A stretch of DNA of 64,000 nucleotides. It comes from Primula veris (Eukaryota > Streptophyta > Magnoliopsida > Ericales > Primulaceae). The notes beneath the pieces are model-generated. The model did not search any database. It was given only the letters and a program-made list of their open reading frames with translations, and had not been told where the DNA came from. Where the stretch lies: contig OY821742.1 in NCBI GenBank assembly GCA_963682055.1, positions 33,823,060 through 33,887,059 of the forward strand, given 5' to 3'. Position 1 is the first letter of the stretch; the number at the start of each line of letters is the position of its first letter. Made by a program: the position numbers and the translations under genes. Shown piece after piece: positions 12,458 to 23,430 of the stretch.

Positions 12458-13032
12458 CTCTAAGGTCATCATAAAAGGATAACTGGCCTTGCATTCTCTA
12501 TGGTTCTAAACGTGCTCATTTCTTCTAGTGCCGACTCTCAAATATGTGTTAGGGGCACTAACGGATGGGAAAAAAAACTAGTAAATACTTGGATATTCTG
12601 ACTATCCGGTCGTCATCCCCTCTCACGGATACATACGCACTATTTCACCATTATCATAATTCAGATTCAGTTTCAGTTTTTAGCTGTACATGAAACTCCA
12701 AAGCTAGTATGTATTAAGCAGTGGGTTTTTTTTAAGATAGTGGTCCAATTACACATGCTACATATTCATGTGATGGTCAGTCTATTTATGCTTCATTCCA
12801 AAGTGAAAGCATTAGCGTTTTTACTGCTCCGTCTCTGCAATTGAGATGTCACCAACCCAAGTTTGCAAGGTCACCGAGTTGTTGTAGCGGCACATCCATC
12901 TAAGCCTAATCAGTTCGCATTGGGGATTTCGGAAGGTGGATTTTACATACTCGAGCCACTAAAAGTTGAAAGAAAGTGGGGCACCCCTCATCTTTAGAAA
13001 ATGGAGCCGATTTACGCACGTCAAGCGTTTAG
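12458..13032 (+). pseudogene. TOPLESS-related (TPL/TPR) C-terminal WD40 gene fragment
   Basis: Three adjacent frames together encode the last roughly 190 residues of a TOPLESS-family corepressor. They begin with GHHKRITGLAFS and VLISSSADSQICV, then NGWEKK, then FLAVHE and PKLVCIKQWV. These are followed by SGPITHATYSCDGQSIYASF (about 12749-12805), the SISVFTAPSLQLRC block and HRVVVAAHPSKPNQFALGIS (about 12876-12935). The fragment finishes with YILEPLKVERKWGTP and an ENGA tail ending at a stop at 13030-13032. TPL/TPR proteins are nuclear Groucho-type corepressors whose WD40 propellers close at this C-terminus. Frameshifts near 12600, 12670, 12745, 12865 and 12990 and a stop at 12461 show it is dead. 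I saw no intron over this span. The TPR assignment is strong; which paralogue is unclear. Confidence 0.8.
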
Positions 13033-13127
13033 GCCCAGCTAGAACAACTATGGCAGTGAAGAGATACTATTAATCGCTTATTTTGATTATAAGATACAGA
13101 GTTAAAAATAAAGAGAATGAGTATTAT

Positions 13128-13363
13128 TGTAAGAACCCGGATTTTCGTAAGAAAATACCATGATAAAGAGAAGTGAGCTATCCCACATCGCCTAGATATT
13201 TAGTACCTATATGGTATATAAGGTAAAATTATCCCCCTTCTTATCACCAAGGCGTTTTAAAGTCGTGCGGTCCAAGAAGCGAGAACAAAATTGGGCCAAA
13301 GCGGACAGTAATGGTGGTAAGAAGCAGATGGTGGAGGTCTGGTCGGAGGAACGGGTCGTTACA
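13128..13363 (+). repeat. TRIM 5' LTR
   Basis: 236 bp bounded by TG and CA, followed by a 2-nt spacer and the primer-binding site. It contains ATGGTATATAAGG, a likely TATA region. Confidence 0.85.
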
Positions 13364-13459
13364 ATTGGTATCAGAGCCGCTATCTAGCCGATGTGGGCAT
13401 TGACAACCCCGGAAGGGCGGCGTGCCCGACAAGTACGTCGTCCCTGAAGTGGGGAAGAG

Positions 13460-13641
13460 TGTAAGAAGCCGGATTTTTATAGGAAAATATCGTGGTAAAT
13501 AGAAGTGTGCTATCCCACATCGCCTAGATATGTAGTACATATATGGTATATAAGGTAAAAGTATCCTCCTTCTTATCATCAAGGCCTTTTAAAGCCATGC
13601 GGCCCAAAAAGCGAGAACGAAATTGGGCCAAAGCGGACAGT
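13460..13641 (+). repeat. TRIM 3' LTR (3' end not matched)
   Basis: Starts directly after the polypurine tract with TGTAAGAAGCC and follows the 5' LTR for about 180 bp, up to GCGGACAG. Beyond this the two LTRs no longer align. Confidence 0.75.
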
Positions 13642-13723
13642 TATATTAGAGGCGGGGAAGGTGTGATTATGGGAATGAAGAAGCTGGTGATGATTCCCCT
13701 GATTGTAGTCTACAGAGTATAGA

Positions 13724-14630
13724 CAGTGAAATCTTTTAAATTTTTTTTTTTTAAGAAATTGTTTTTTAAAGTGAGGAGTGGGTGACCTAGTAACCTAATA
13801 AGTGTTTACTAGTTGCAACGCATGTGAATTGTTTGGATCAAATTGTAGTTTGAACTTTCTTGCTGTTTTTTTTTTGTCGGAAAATGAGATCTCAAATTGT
13901 TGTTGTCTTATGAGATTTTTCACAAGGAAAACAGAATTTGTAGTTTCAAAGTCACTTTTTCTTTTACTAAAGCAAAAGGGAAATTTTCATTTTGGGTCCT
14001 TTCTTATTGGTCCAACCATTAACCAACATGACACACGAAATGTGGTTCAAGCTTCCTCAGTTGAACTAATCCAATTCCCTCGTAAACAAAATTTTAATGA
14101 GTACTTTAAACCTTGTTTATTCAATATATCGTGGGTTTAGGGTATGCTGATAAAGGTGGGTTTTTGTGTTCGCATCCAAATTTAGATGCTATTGAATTAT
14201 TTAAGATAACTACAACTTTCCAAATTTTCCTGGCTTAGGAGTATGACTGGTTTTCTAGGATATTGTGTCACTTCAAATTAACCTTTTTTAAGCTTGCCCT
14301 GGAAATACGGTTTTTGCTTCTGAAGAGATCTCCCCGGCTGGCTCTTTACCTCTCCCTCATGAGAGAGATGTGAGTTCTCACTTTTCCCATGATCATGCTT
14401 AAAATAGTGGAATGGCTGATGGGAGTGCTTTGATCCCACTTTCGCCAAATAATGTTGTGAATGAAAATGATGTTATTGAGAAGTTTCAGAATTTTAAACA
14501 ATTTGACATCGTTGAAGATTTCACATACCATCATCTTTTGAACAGTGTTTGTGCTGTGAAACGGACACCAAGGAACTAGACAAAGAGATACAAGAGGAAT
14601 CGAAGATACCGAAAAAGAATTTTCTTTTCT
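13724..14630. repeat. Left arm of second long inverted repeat
   Basis: Reverse-complementary to 15218-15876. Matching landmarks include AAACACTT/AAGTGTTTA with TTGCAACNCATG (13801-13827 against 15785-15812) and TTTTGCTTTAGT with AAAAAGTGACTTTGA. Another is the CATGAGAGAGAT/CTCCCATCAGCC block (14360-14435 against 15262-15345). The left arm has about 140 bp near 14436-14580 without counterpart. No known coding domain was recognised; the ORFs at 13802-14140 and 15528-15755 are mirror copies of each other. Confidence 0.8.
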
Positions 14631-14633
14631 ATT

Positions 14634-14880
14634 TCTCTGTTTTCTGCTGTTAAATTCCTTCATTTATCATCCTCCTAGAAGCTCAACCTTCCATCTTATT
14701 TCATTTAACAATAGCTAAAAAGTTGAAGTTCTACTCGGGGAATTTGGGCGCGTGAAAGATAATGCAGAACCATTCTTCTAGTAAAAGGCAAACCCATCAA
14801 CGAGCCCACATATCCGAGAGGTATATTACTTTAATTAATGTTAGTTCTTTTATTATATCGATGACCTCATTTCGAACCGG
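14634..14880 (+). repeat. Direct repeat copy 1 (partner 16304-16552), in the spacer of the inverted repeat
   Basis: About 248 bp shared with 16304-16552 in the same orientation, from TCTGTTTTCTGCTGT through AACAATAGCTAAAA and GGGGAATTTGGG to CCTCATTTCGAAC. Confidence 0.9.
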
Positions 14881-15217
14881 CTAGGCTCGTTAAATTAGGG
14901 TATCTCATTCAGAATTAGAGCATGTATTGACACCAAAACTTCAAGAAAGGTAGATACATTAGGGATCAACTGTTCTTTCCGGTGGTGACCACTCCAAGTA
15001 GTGAAAAGGCTAAGACATACTTTTCCGCAACTATACAAGTTTGGATTTATTCCAAGACCGCCACAATGGTAATTCACAAGTGGTAGGACATTCGGGTAGT
15101 CACTTGGAAAGAAAAGATCAAAAAAGAAGAGACCATCATGATAAGGAGTCCCCTCAGCTTCAACAATTGCGGCCCTTAAAAGGTAAATCCTTGATTCACA
15201 TACCCTGACATGTATTT

Positions 15218-15876
15218 ATCAGGCAAATTCTTTTCCAGTATCTTCCATTCCTCTTGTATTTATCAAAGCACTCCCATCAGCCATTCCACTCTTTTTAGCA
15301 TGATCCTCGGAAGAGTGAGATCTCAAATCTCTCTCATGGGAGAGGTAAAGAGCCAACCGGGGAGATCTCTTCAGAAGAAAAATCGTAGTTCCAGGGGAAG
15401 CTTAAAAAGGTGAATTTAAGTGACAGAATATCATAAAAAAACGGTCATGCTCCTAAGCCAAGAAAATATTTTGTATAGCTGTAATTATCTCAAATAATTC
15501 AATACGATTGAATAAACAAGGTTTAAATTACTCATAAAAATTTCGTTTAGGAGGTAATGGGATCGGTTCAACTGAGGAATCTTGAACCACATTTCGAGTG
15601 TCATGTTGGTTAATGGTTGGACAAAATGAATTTCCCTTTTGCTTTAGTATAAGAAAAAGTGACTTTGACACTTTAAATTTCGTTTTCCTTGTGAAAAATC
15701 TCATAAGAGAACAACAGTGTGAGATCTCATTTTCCGAGCTAAAAAACAACAACAAAGTTCAAACAACAATTTGATCCAATCAATTCGCATGTGTTGCAAC
15801 TACTAAACACTTTTGAGGTTACCGGGTTACCAACTCCTAAATATACAAAACAATTTTTTAAAAGATCTCACTATAG
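15218..15876. repeat. Right arm of second long inverted repeat
   Basis: Mirror copy of 13724-14630, separated from it by about 590 bp of unrelated spacer. The outer end is near AAAGATCTCACTATAG, matching the left arm's AGTGAAATCTTTT. Confidence 0.8.
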
Positions 15877-16303
15877 GATATTTTAAATAAACAATTGTAT
15901 GCTTGCAACCAAACAATCCCTTAAGAACCTTTTTGTTCTTCCAAACTACCAACTATAATTAAGCTATACATAAGGAGGTAAATAAACATGCACCATTAAT
16001 ATATTTGGTAATTCGCTTATTCGCTTTATGGTAACTTGCTGATGATCTGCTTTATCATTTTTGCCTTGATCTTCTTTCGATTCTTCGTTCTCCTCATCCC
16101 TACCATTTTCGTTGAAGCAAGTGTTGTTGTCAAACGAAACATTTGCATCAGATGTTTTCATACTTAATTAAATACAGTTTAATATAAATACATAATTTAC
16201 ATCAACGATAATACAATCTGAATTACAAAATAAAAAAATAAAAAATACCCTTGAAAAGAGTTGTAATTTTATCTTGCTGCATTTTGTCTCCAATAATTTT
16301 TCT

Positions 16304-16552
16304 TTCTATTTATCTGTTTTCTGCTGTCAAATTCCTTCATTTATCGTCCTCCTAGAAGCTTAGTCTTCCATCTTATTTCGTTTAACAATAGCTAAAACGT
16401 TGAAGTTCTTCTCGGGGAATTTGGGTGTGTGAAAGATAATGAAGAACCATTCTTCTAATAAAAGGCAGACCCCTCAGCGAGCCCACATAGCCGAGGGGTA
16501 TATTACTTTAATTAACCTGAGTTCTTTTATTATATCGAAGGCCTCATTTCGA
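16304..16552 (+). repeat. Direct repeat copy 2 (partner 14634-14880)
   Basis: Same sequence as 14634-14880 with scattered substitutions, located about 430 bp outside the right arm of the inverted repeat. The repeat pair may mark duplication of an unidentified element. Confidence 0.9.
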
Positions 16553-17630
16553 ACCCAGACTCGTTTTAGTTTCTTTATTGGATATCGAAAGCGTCATTTT
16601 GATTAGCTTTTAAGCTGGGTTTTTTTCTTCTTCTTTTTTTCCTTACAGGATAAGAATGTATTTATTTAATTAGCTTAAAAGCTGGATTTTTTTGTTTGAA
16701 AAGGCTAAAAGTTTCAATGATTTTCAACATTCCTATGAAAGAGGGAATTTAGTCGAAACCTTGTCTAATACTAGCTTACAACTAAAAATTGATTGATGAA
16801 CTACAGAATATAGACAAATTAAAACTAAATCCGCGCCTTTTTTGATTCGTAGAGATATATGGACATAAATAATCCCTCACGAAACATGCATTTAACATGT
16901 GCTAAATTGATAGTATAGGCCTAGTTGGACCTCAGTTTATTTCTCATATACTGTATGACACTTGTCACCGTTAATTTTTTTTTAGTTTATTCTACTTTAT
17001 CTTTTTTAATTAACTTGTAGGAAAGCAAGAAAATCCTAACGGGAAATTTTGGGTTAGGCACAAACCTACACATCAATGATTCCCCAATATGATTACTTGT
17101 AGTGGGGCTATCATATCCACATGATGGACAACCCATTTTTGGAATGGTATAAACCCAACTTTCTAGTGATTTTATTTGCTTAACTGAGTTTCTGATTGTG
17201 CAAGGCAAGTTAGGCATAATGGGTGTAAATTTACGACCAATGAAAAGTAAAGAGAATTAGGCATATTGAAGAGAAAACTAAATCAATTATCAGCAATCAC
17301 TTTCTCTAAAATGGTTGTTTTCTTAGTCGATACTACAAATCCTTTCACACATCGTCACTTAACAAAATGTTTAGTTATTTCTTCGGTACAACTATACAAG
17401 TGAATATGCTCTACGGAAAGAAAAAATGTCTAGACAGTGACGACCAATTTTATGACGAACTGGTTAATGACATTATAGTCAATGTATGACAGATTTGTGA
17501 CATTATTTGATCGTACTTATATAGGCATTGTTAGTCTAACATTGCAAATGTTTAGAAGTAAGAGATTGGTAAAACATTAGAATAGAAAGGTTTCACCCGT
17601 GGTTACATGTTTCTCTTTGTTTTTTTTTTT
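16553..17630. other. Intergenic, nothing recognised
   Basis: AT-rich. It contains two similar short phrases (TTAGCTTTTAAGCTGGGTTTTT and TTAGCTTAAAAGCTGGATTTTT near 16600 and 16670). A 76-codon minus-strand ORF at 16987-17217 has three cysteines but no domain I can name. Confidence 0.5.
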
Positions 17631-17635
17631 GGAGA

Positions 17636-20600
17636 TTAAGCGTGTATATAAAGCCAAAGGTTCGAATAATGCCCGGAGGCTACAACGAAGTCGTAGGAGA
17701 GAAAGCGCATCATCGAAGGAATGATGGGCCTAAATTTATTTCTAGAATTATTTATTACATTTTTGAATTTATTCAAACTACTCGCAACAAACACCCCAAT
17801 CTCCTTGATAATAATTCCAGAAGTGGATTTAATTTCTTGATACAATCTACCATTCCTTTCACGCCATATACAATAAATCGTAGAAATAATAATGATACCA
17901 ATTAACGAGTCGGACACCGTGCTTCCTTTGAAGTGAGCGTTATCCCATTTTACCCAAAAACTCCCAGGTCCATTTTACGCTACCAAACCAGACTTTGATA
18001 GGATAATACCCCAAATACTCCGGGAGAAAAAACACTCAATGAAGAGGTGGTCTCTTGTCTTGGAATGATGGTAACAAAGCTCGTATCGGTTCACTTGTAC
18101 CAACCCCATTCTTTGTAAACGATCAAGACTAGAGAGACAATTTAGACAAGTTAGCCAAAAGATAAAGCTACATCTTGGGGGAACATTATGAGCCCAAACA
18201 AATCGAGTCCAATGCTTTATCGGTTTACAGATCCGAATAGCTCTATATGCCGATTAAACCGTGTAATTGACGGTGGGTAACGGACGCCAAGCATTACCGC
18301 CGGCAACATAAAAGTGGTCACGAAAAGTCTCTCTTAATTGAAAAAGCTTACGCCATGTCCACAAGCACCTTGAAGGAATGGAAATAGACCAAAAATCTCC
18401 GCCTCGAATAAGGTGAGTCACGACCCATCTCTTCCAAAGAGAAACGATATCCAGACACAATAAAACCCAAATGTTTTTACCCATTAAAGCTTTATTCCAT
18501 TCCTTCAACTTTTTAATATTTAGACCACCTTCCAAAAACGGAAGAGTAATATTAGACCAAGCAACCTTAGCCCCAAATCGCTTAAGATCCGGACCACTCC
18601 AAAGAAACGGTCGGATTATAGCTTCAACATCGTCAATAACTTTTACCGGGAGAATAAAATGAGAACACCAATAAGATTGCATCGCTAAAAGGACGGATCT
18701 AATGAGTTAAAGTCTATCGGCATAGGCTAGAAGGTTACCCTTGTAAGAATAAACTTGACTAGTTATGCGGTCGACTAAGGACGCACAATCACCGGAGGAG
18801 ACAGAAGACGTTAAAAGAGGGACTCCGAGGTACGTGATAGGAAAAATCCCTTGATAAATCCAAACAACCCAATAATATTGCTGCGGGTAACGGGATCGAC
18901 TCCGGTGATGAAGACATGGCTTTTATCCGGGTTAGGAGTTAACCCCGATAATTCCCAAAAAGTTTCTAGAGCCTTCTTTAATATATTAGCCGAATTAACA
19001 TTAGCTTTTGAGAAAACCATAAGATCGTCGACGAAGCAAATATGGGTAATTTGTTGCTCTTTATATCTCCGATGGTATTTAAAGCCTCTATCTAACGTAA
19101 TTTTTTTAAATAATTAACGAAAGAAGGTTCATACAAATAGCGAAAATATGGGAAGACAGCGGATCACCTTGGCGCAAGCCTTTGGCGCCTCAAAAAAACC
19201 CAACCAATTCTCCATTAAGCGCAATCGAAAAACTGGGAGAGGATATACAAGCTTTAATCCATAAAATGAACTTAGTCAGAAACCCCATACATTCAAAAAG
19301 ATCCCAAATGAAAGACCATCGAATGAGTCATAAGCCTTCATCAAGTCAAACTTTACCGCTAACCAATGTGAACCGCCTTCCTTATGATACCCTTGCAATA
19401 ATTCTTGAGCTAGTAAGATATTATCGCTAATACGACGACCACCAATAAAGGCCGATTAGTTCTCTTCTACAATAACGTTGAGAATAAGTTTAAGCCGGTT
19501 AGCTAAGATTTTTGAGATACATTTATAAATTTTATTGCAACAAGAGATAGGCATATAATCTTCGAGGGGTTAGCACATTTAGGACGAAGAACGATAGCCG
19601 TGGTATTAGCTTGCTTAAGAAGAGAGCCGGATAGAAAAAAATCCATAATAACCGCAACAATATCCTTACCAATAATATTCCATGAAAGCTTGGAAAACAT
19701 ACTATTAAAACCGTCTGTACCTGGAGCTTTGTTAGGGTGGAGATGGAGGAAACAGTCACGTATTTCTAACTCGGTAATGGGGGATATAAGACAGGGAACA
19801 ATAGACTCGGAAATAACCGGTGACGAAGTCGGCGAGGATGAAGCCCGATGTTGTTGTGTGAAAACTGCCTCTGGCAGTAGCTCCTGCCAAAGGTTGTTGG
19901 AGTGATGCAGCAGGTAGAGGGGAGGGTAGTCGGGGTTGCGGATGGTCCGCAGAACCAAGGGTGTTGGTAAAGTGTTCGATAAAAGCGTTTTGGATATCTT
20001 TCAGGTTAACTATAGTCGATCCATCATCACACACAATCGATGATATCCGATTATGATTATTACGCTTGTTAATGGTCTTAAAAAAATAGCCCGTATTACG
20101 ATCTCCTTCTTCAAGCCATTGAATGCGACTCTTTTGGCGAGATTCGCTTTCCTCCCTCCTTAAAGCTTCGACAATACTATCCTTAACTCCTTACAGATTC
20201 GTTTTATACTATTCTGTCTTACAGTTTTGTTTAATTACAAACTAGTCCGGTAGTTTAATAAGTTATATTAATCTGTCTGGAATTTCAATTAATCGCATTT
20301 ACATTCTGCAAGTGTCGGAATATTGTAATAGAGTCACATTCCGTTTAATAGAAATAAAATTTGTTTATTTCTTTTTAGTACACTAAAACCAACATAAATC
20401 TCTTATGTTCCACTAGTTTTCGAAGCTCTTGTTTCAACATAAAAAGACGTTTATAAATAACAAACATTTTGGTTCCTGTAAAAGGAGTAGCCCATGCTTG
20501 GGCGACTAAGGGCAAAAATTCATCGTAAGAACCCCAATGATTAAAGAATTTAAACGGTTTTGGACCACTAACAAAATTCGAAGCTCTTTTGATAATGACG

Positions 20601-20800
20601 GGGGAATGATCCGAAATACCACAAGGTGTAAACTCCGCAACGGAATTGGTAAACGAAGAAAGCCAAACATCATTAACGAGAGCTCTATCAAGCTTACGAA
20701 ATATAGACGCTAAGGGGTTACTATTACACCATGTAAAGAAAAGGCCTCTAAATCTCAAATCATCAAGACTGGCATCAAGGCCTCTAGATCTCATATTGTT
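17636..20800 (-). pseudogene. LINE (L1-type) retrotransposon remnant: endonuclease C-terminus, reverse transcriptase, zinc-binding tail
   Basis: Leftward order matches ORF2 of plant L1 elements. An endonuclease C-terminus lies at 20375-20794 (GLFFTWCNSNP, RKLDRALVN, GISDHSPVI). The RT N-terminal region follows at 19503-20034 (NKAPGTDGFN, NTTAIVLRPK). The catalytic FVDD box is at about 19022-19048 (ICFVDDLMVFSKA), with GLTPNPDKSHVF at 18811-19020. A post-RT region occupies 18254-18682 (PFLWSGPDLKRFGAKVAW, EGGLNIKKLKEWNKALMGK). The zinc-binding-type tail ends it (HHSKTRDHLF near 18040; IYCIWRERNGRLYQ at 17636-17917). Frames change at least six times, and about 200 bp of unrelated DNA interrupts it at 20188-20385. 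The 5' part of the endonuclease is missing. No product is expected. Confidence 0.85.
20188..20385. mobile_element. ~200-bp insertion inside the LINE, type unknown
   Basis: LINE coding similarity stops on either side of this AT-rich segment, which has no ORF. It is probably a small non-autonomous insertion, but I could not define terminal repeats or a target duplication. Confidence 0.35.
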
Positions 20801-21410
20801 TCTCTTCGTTGATCTTGAATTTGTTGTTAAATAATTACTCTTATCTTTTTTGTTATTGTGTGGATCAGTACCAACTATATATCACGTGTCCATATATTTT
20901 TTTGTACGGTCTAGCTATAAAAACCTACAGAATTAGCTAGTTTTGTTTTACTCATTATATAACATACAATAATTACAGACTTGGACACCTTGATTAGCTA
21001 GTAATAGTAATAATAATCAACAACTTAGATCTCATAAACATAGAACGTATACTAATATAGAAAGTTTGTTAGCCTAATATAGCGTTGATTACTTATCAAA
21101 ATGGGACCGATAATATCACATAAGAGAGAAACTATTAAGATTTATGTTGAGGATTTTTTTCAAAAGCCGAAAATTAATAATCCTACTCGCGCAAATCCAA
21201 CGCCACGTCATCAATATTAGTGATTAAAAGCGCAAGTATGATCCATGCGTGAGTATTTTTATTTTTTAAGATTCTTTGCCATTTTTAAATCTCATTTTTA
21301 TCGGCTCATAATGCGCCGTGTGCAGCACCCCCCTCACCCTGTTTTTTTTCTTTTTTAAACCACTTATTAGCTTATTTACAATTTTTCATTAAGGTACTAT
21401 GATTATTAGG
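20801..21410. other. Intergenic, nothing recognised
   Basis: AT-rich sequence without recognisable coding or terminal-repeat structure. Confidence 0.5.
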
Positions 21411-21600
21411 GGTGGCCTTTTGGTACCGACTTATATCAATCGATCGTTTTTCGATCCGAACCAATCAATTTGATACCAAAAGTTTGGTATACCGATATTA
21501 CGGTACGGTACAACTGAACCGATCTTTGAAAGTCGGTTCGGTTTCGGTATTCGTTTGATGAGTTCGGTATAGTACCGATTCAAACCGAAATATTAAAATA
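21411..21600. repeat. GGTACCG/CGGTTCGGTTT-rich fragment, possible hAT-derived MITE end
   Basis: Begins ATTAGGGGTGGC and is rich in alternating GGTACCG, CGGTACGG and CGGTTCGGTTTCGG motifs that can pair with each other. This wording is common in hAT-type non-autonomous elements of plants. The far end and a target duplication were not identified. Confidence 0.4.
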
Positions 21601-21804
21601 TACTATATATAGACAAATAAACTAAAAGAATTATATACACTTAATTATTAAAATTGTTATAATTTACTTATATTACTTTTTTTAGTGAATACTTATAAGA
21701 TTTTCTTAATGATTGATATGTAAATATAATGTGTTTTTTATGTGTGTATAAATCCTCCTCCATATACATATATATATATATATATATACACATATATATA
21801 TATA

Positions 21805-22441
21805 GAAGGAAGATAAATACACACATTAAAAAAACAAATTATATTTACACATCAATCACAATTCTCCATCTATTTTGTTTTTAATGGTTGTGATCAATTT
21901 AATTAATAACAAAAAATAATTACTATCTCTCCTTTTATATCTCAAACGTCTATATTTCTATTGAAGGACTCCATCCACGGACTATTAAGTTTGTAGTCTA
22001 CTCAATTATATTATATTAGGTTTTTCTTTTTTAGTTTTGTGCACATAGCTCTTTCCCTCCAACCACTTGATCATCTCATGTTATTGGCAACTTAGTTTGT
22101 GAAAAAATTAAATGAAAAGGTTTTACCTACAAAGAATTGACATATGTTGTTCTTATAATTAATGAACAATTAGCTTTTATACTGAAATAAATAATTAATT
22201 TAGCCGACCATTACTAATAGTATGTATTGTTCATATCACCGGAGTAAAAAGAAGATTTTGTCCCTTTAATCGAATTAGGATAAAATAATTTGGAGATGAC
22301 AGGCTAAAAAAAAGGGAAGAGGGGATACTTAATTTGCTTTAATTAATTGAATTAATCACAACCATTGAAAACAAAATAGATGGAGGGTTGTGATTGATGT
22401 TTAAACATAATTTGTTTTTTTATCTGTATAGATCCTTTCTC
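21805..22441. mobile_element. MITE with long terminal inverted repeats (copy 1; copy 2 at 52559-53212)
   Basis: Flanked by (TA)n. The left end reads GATAAATACACACATT...TTTACACATCAATCACAA and the right end TTGTGATTGATG...TAGATCC, reverse-complementary over roughly 60-70 bp. The interior (ACTATCTCTCC, ACATATGTTGTTC, TTAATTGAATTAATC) matches 52559-53212 throughout. No coding capacity. Confidence 0.75.
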
Positions 22442-22726
22442 ATATGTATATATATATATATATAAGTGGGTAATTCTTTTCATTTTCTTCAACGAGGAGG
22501 AAAAGTAAAACTTGTAGTCTTATTAAGATTGGTTTTTTTTTATAAGCTCTGTTGCCTTTCTCTGTTCAGATTAAGAGCTAAGGTTTACATTTCTAAGAAG
22601 TAAGAAGTTTTCATCTAAACTATCCCTCTTTTGCTTAACCAAAAGTAAGCCAGTTTTTAGACTAGTTGCTTAACCAAAAGCAGAATGGAAGAGATAGACG
22701 GCTAAGCAGATAATTGTTGGGGTATG
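22442..22726 (+). repeat. Duplicated flank (partner 53213-53530)
   Basis: Unique-looking sequence from GTGGGTAATTCTTTTC to GATAATTGTTGGGGTATG that also occurs at 53213-53530, again between the MITE and an Athila LTR. The copy here lacks about 47 bp present in the other (after TAGACTAGTTGC). Confidence 0.85.
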
Positions 22727-23052
22727 TGAGTGCCCCTCGAGTGTGTAATCTTTACACACAAGAAGATCTCGTAAGATTACGAGTGCAATTGCAATATAGA
22801 TCCTGGTATATAGTACGGGTTCATTCCACATAAAATTACCTAAATTGATTTCGGTAAAGAACAATTATGGAAAAGTATGTTTAAAGACTAATGCGTTTAA
22901 TTCCAATTATTATCACGTATACGCTTTACTAGCTTAACAATTATCCCAAAAATAACCAAACAAGCGTTGTCAATCTTTTTTATTATAAGATTCAGAATAT
23001 ATATTAAGCTTTCACCACAAGTACTTTTGACACTACTTAACATACAAATAAA
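22727..23052 (-). mobile_element. Athila-type LTR, outer part, split by the Tat element
   Basis: Matches the complete Athila LTR at 41649-42538 (starting TGAGTGCCCCTCGAG, then GTGTAATCTTTACACACAAG and TACTTTTGACACTAC) and the copy at 53531 onward. It stops at AAATAAAG, where the Tat LTR array begins. The continuation of the same LTR is at 37854-38147. Relative to the 53.5-kb copy, about 165 bp between the two halves is missing. Confidence 0.8.
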
Positions 23053-23430
23053 GGCTGCGAATTAAGTGTTTTTCAAGATCAAGCATTCGAAGATCTTCAT
23101 CAAGCCCGAAGAATTTCAAGCAAGCTCATCAACAAATCCAAAACAAATCCACCATTTGATCCGCAAGAAGCTCTAAAGGCCGCGAATTAAGTGTTTTTTA
23201 AGATCAAGCATTCGAAGATCTTCATCAAGCCCGAAGAACTTCAAGCAAGCTCATCAACAAATCCAAGACAAATCCACCATTTGATCCACAAGAAGCTCCA
23301 AAGGCCACGAATTAAGTGTTTTTCAAGACCAAGCATTCGAAGATTTTCATCAAGCCCGAAGAACTTCAAGCAAGCTTGTCAACAAATTCAAGCAAGATCC
23401 TCATTCGATCCTCGAAAACACTTCAAAACG
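23053..23430 (+). repeat. LTR tandem array, ~125-bp unit, about 3 copies
   Basis: Units begin GGCCGCGAATTAAGTGTTTTT and contain CGAAGATCTTCATCAAGCCC and ATCCACCATTTGATCC. The same array has 4 to 5 units in the 3' LTR. Confidence 0.9.

Larger units (their letters stand above)
13128..13641 (+). mobile_element. TRIM (terminal-repeat retrotransposon in miniature)
   Basis: A non-coding element in canonical order: LTR (13128-13363), a tRNA-Met primer-binding site at 13366-13377 (TGGTATCAGAGC), a short internal region of about 80 bp, a polypurine tract at 13446-13459 (GAAGTGGGGAAGAG), and a second LTR from 13460. Both LTRs begin TGTAAGAA and share GCTATCCCACATCGCCTAGA, a TATATAAGGTAAAA core-promoter-like stretch and AAATTGGGCCAAAGCGGACA. 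The second LTR stops matching at about 13641, so its 3' end is truncated or replaced. I found no convincing target-site duplication. It depends on enzymes supplied by other elements. Related LTRs lie at 42943-43145 and 54451-54662 on the minus strand. Confidence 0.85.

Noticed and set aside
16987..17217. 76-codon ORF with three cysteines
   Set aside because: No family recognised and no supporting neighbours; left as unexplained sequence.
18471..19430. Plus-strand ORFs opposite the LINE RT
   Set aside because: The minus strand carries clear RT motifs in collinear order; the plus ORFs are antisense shadows.
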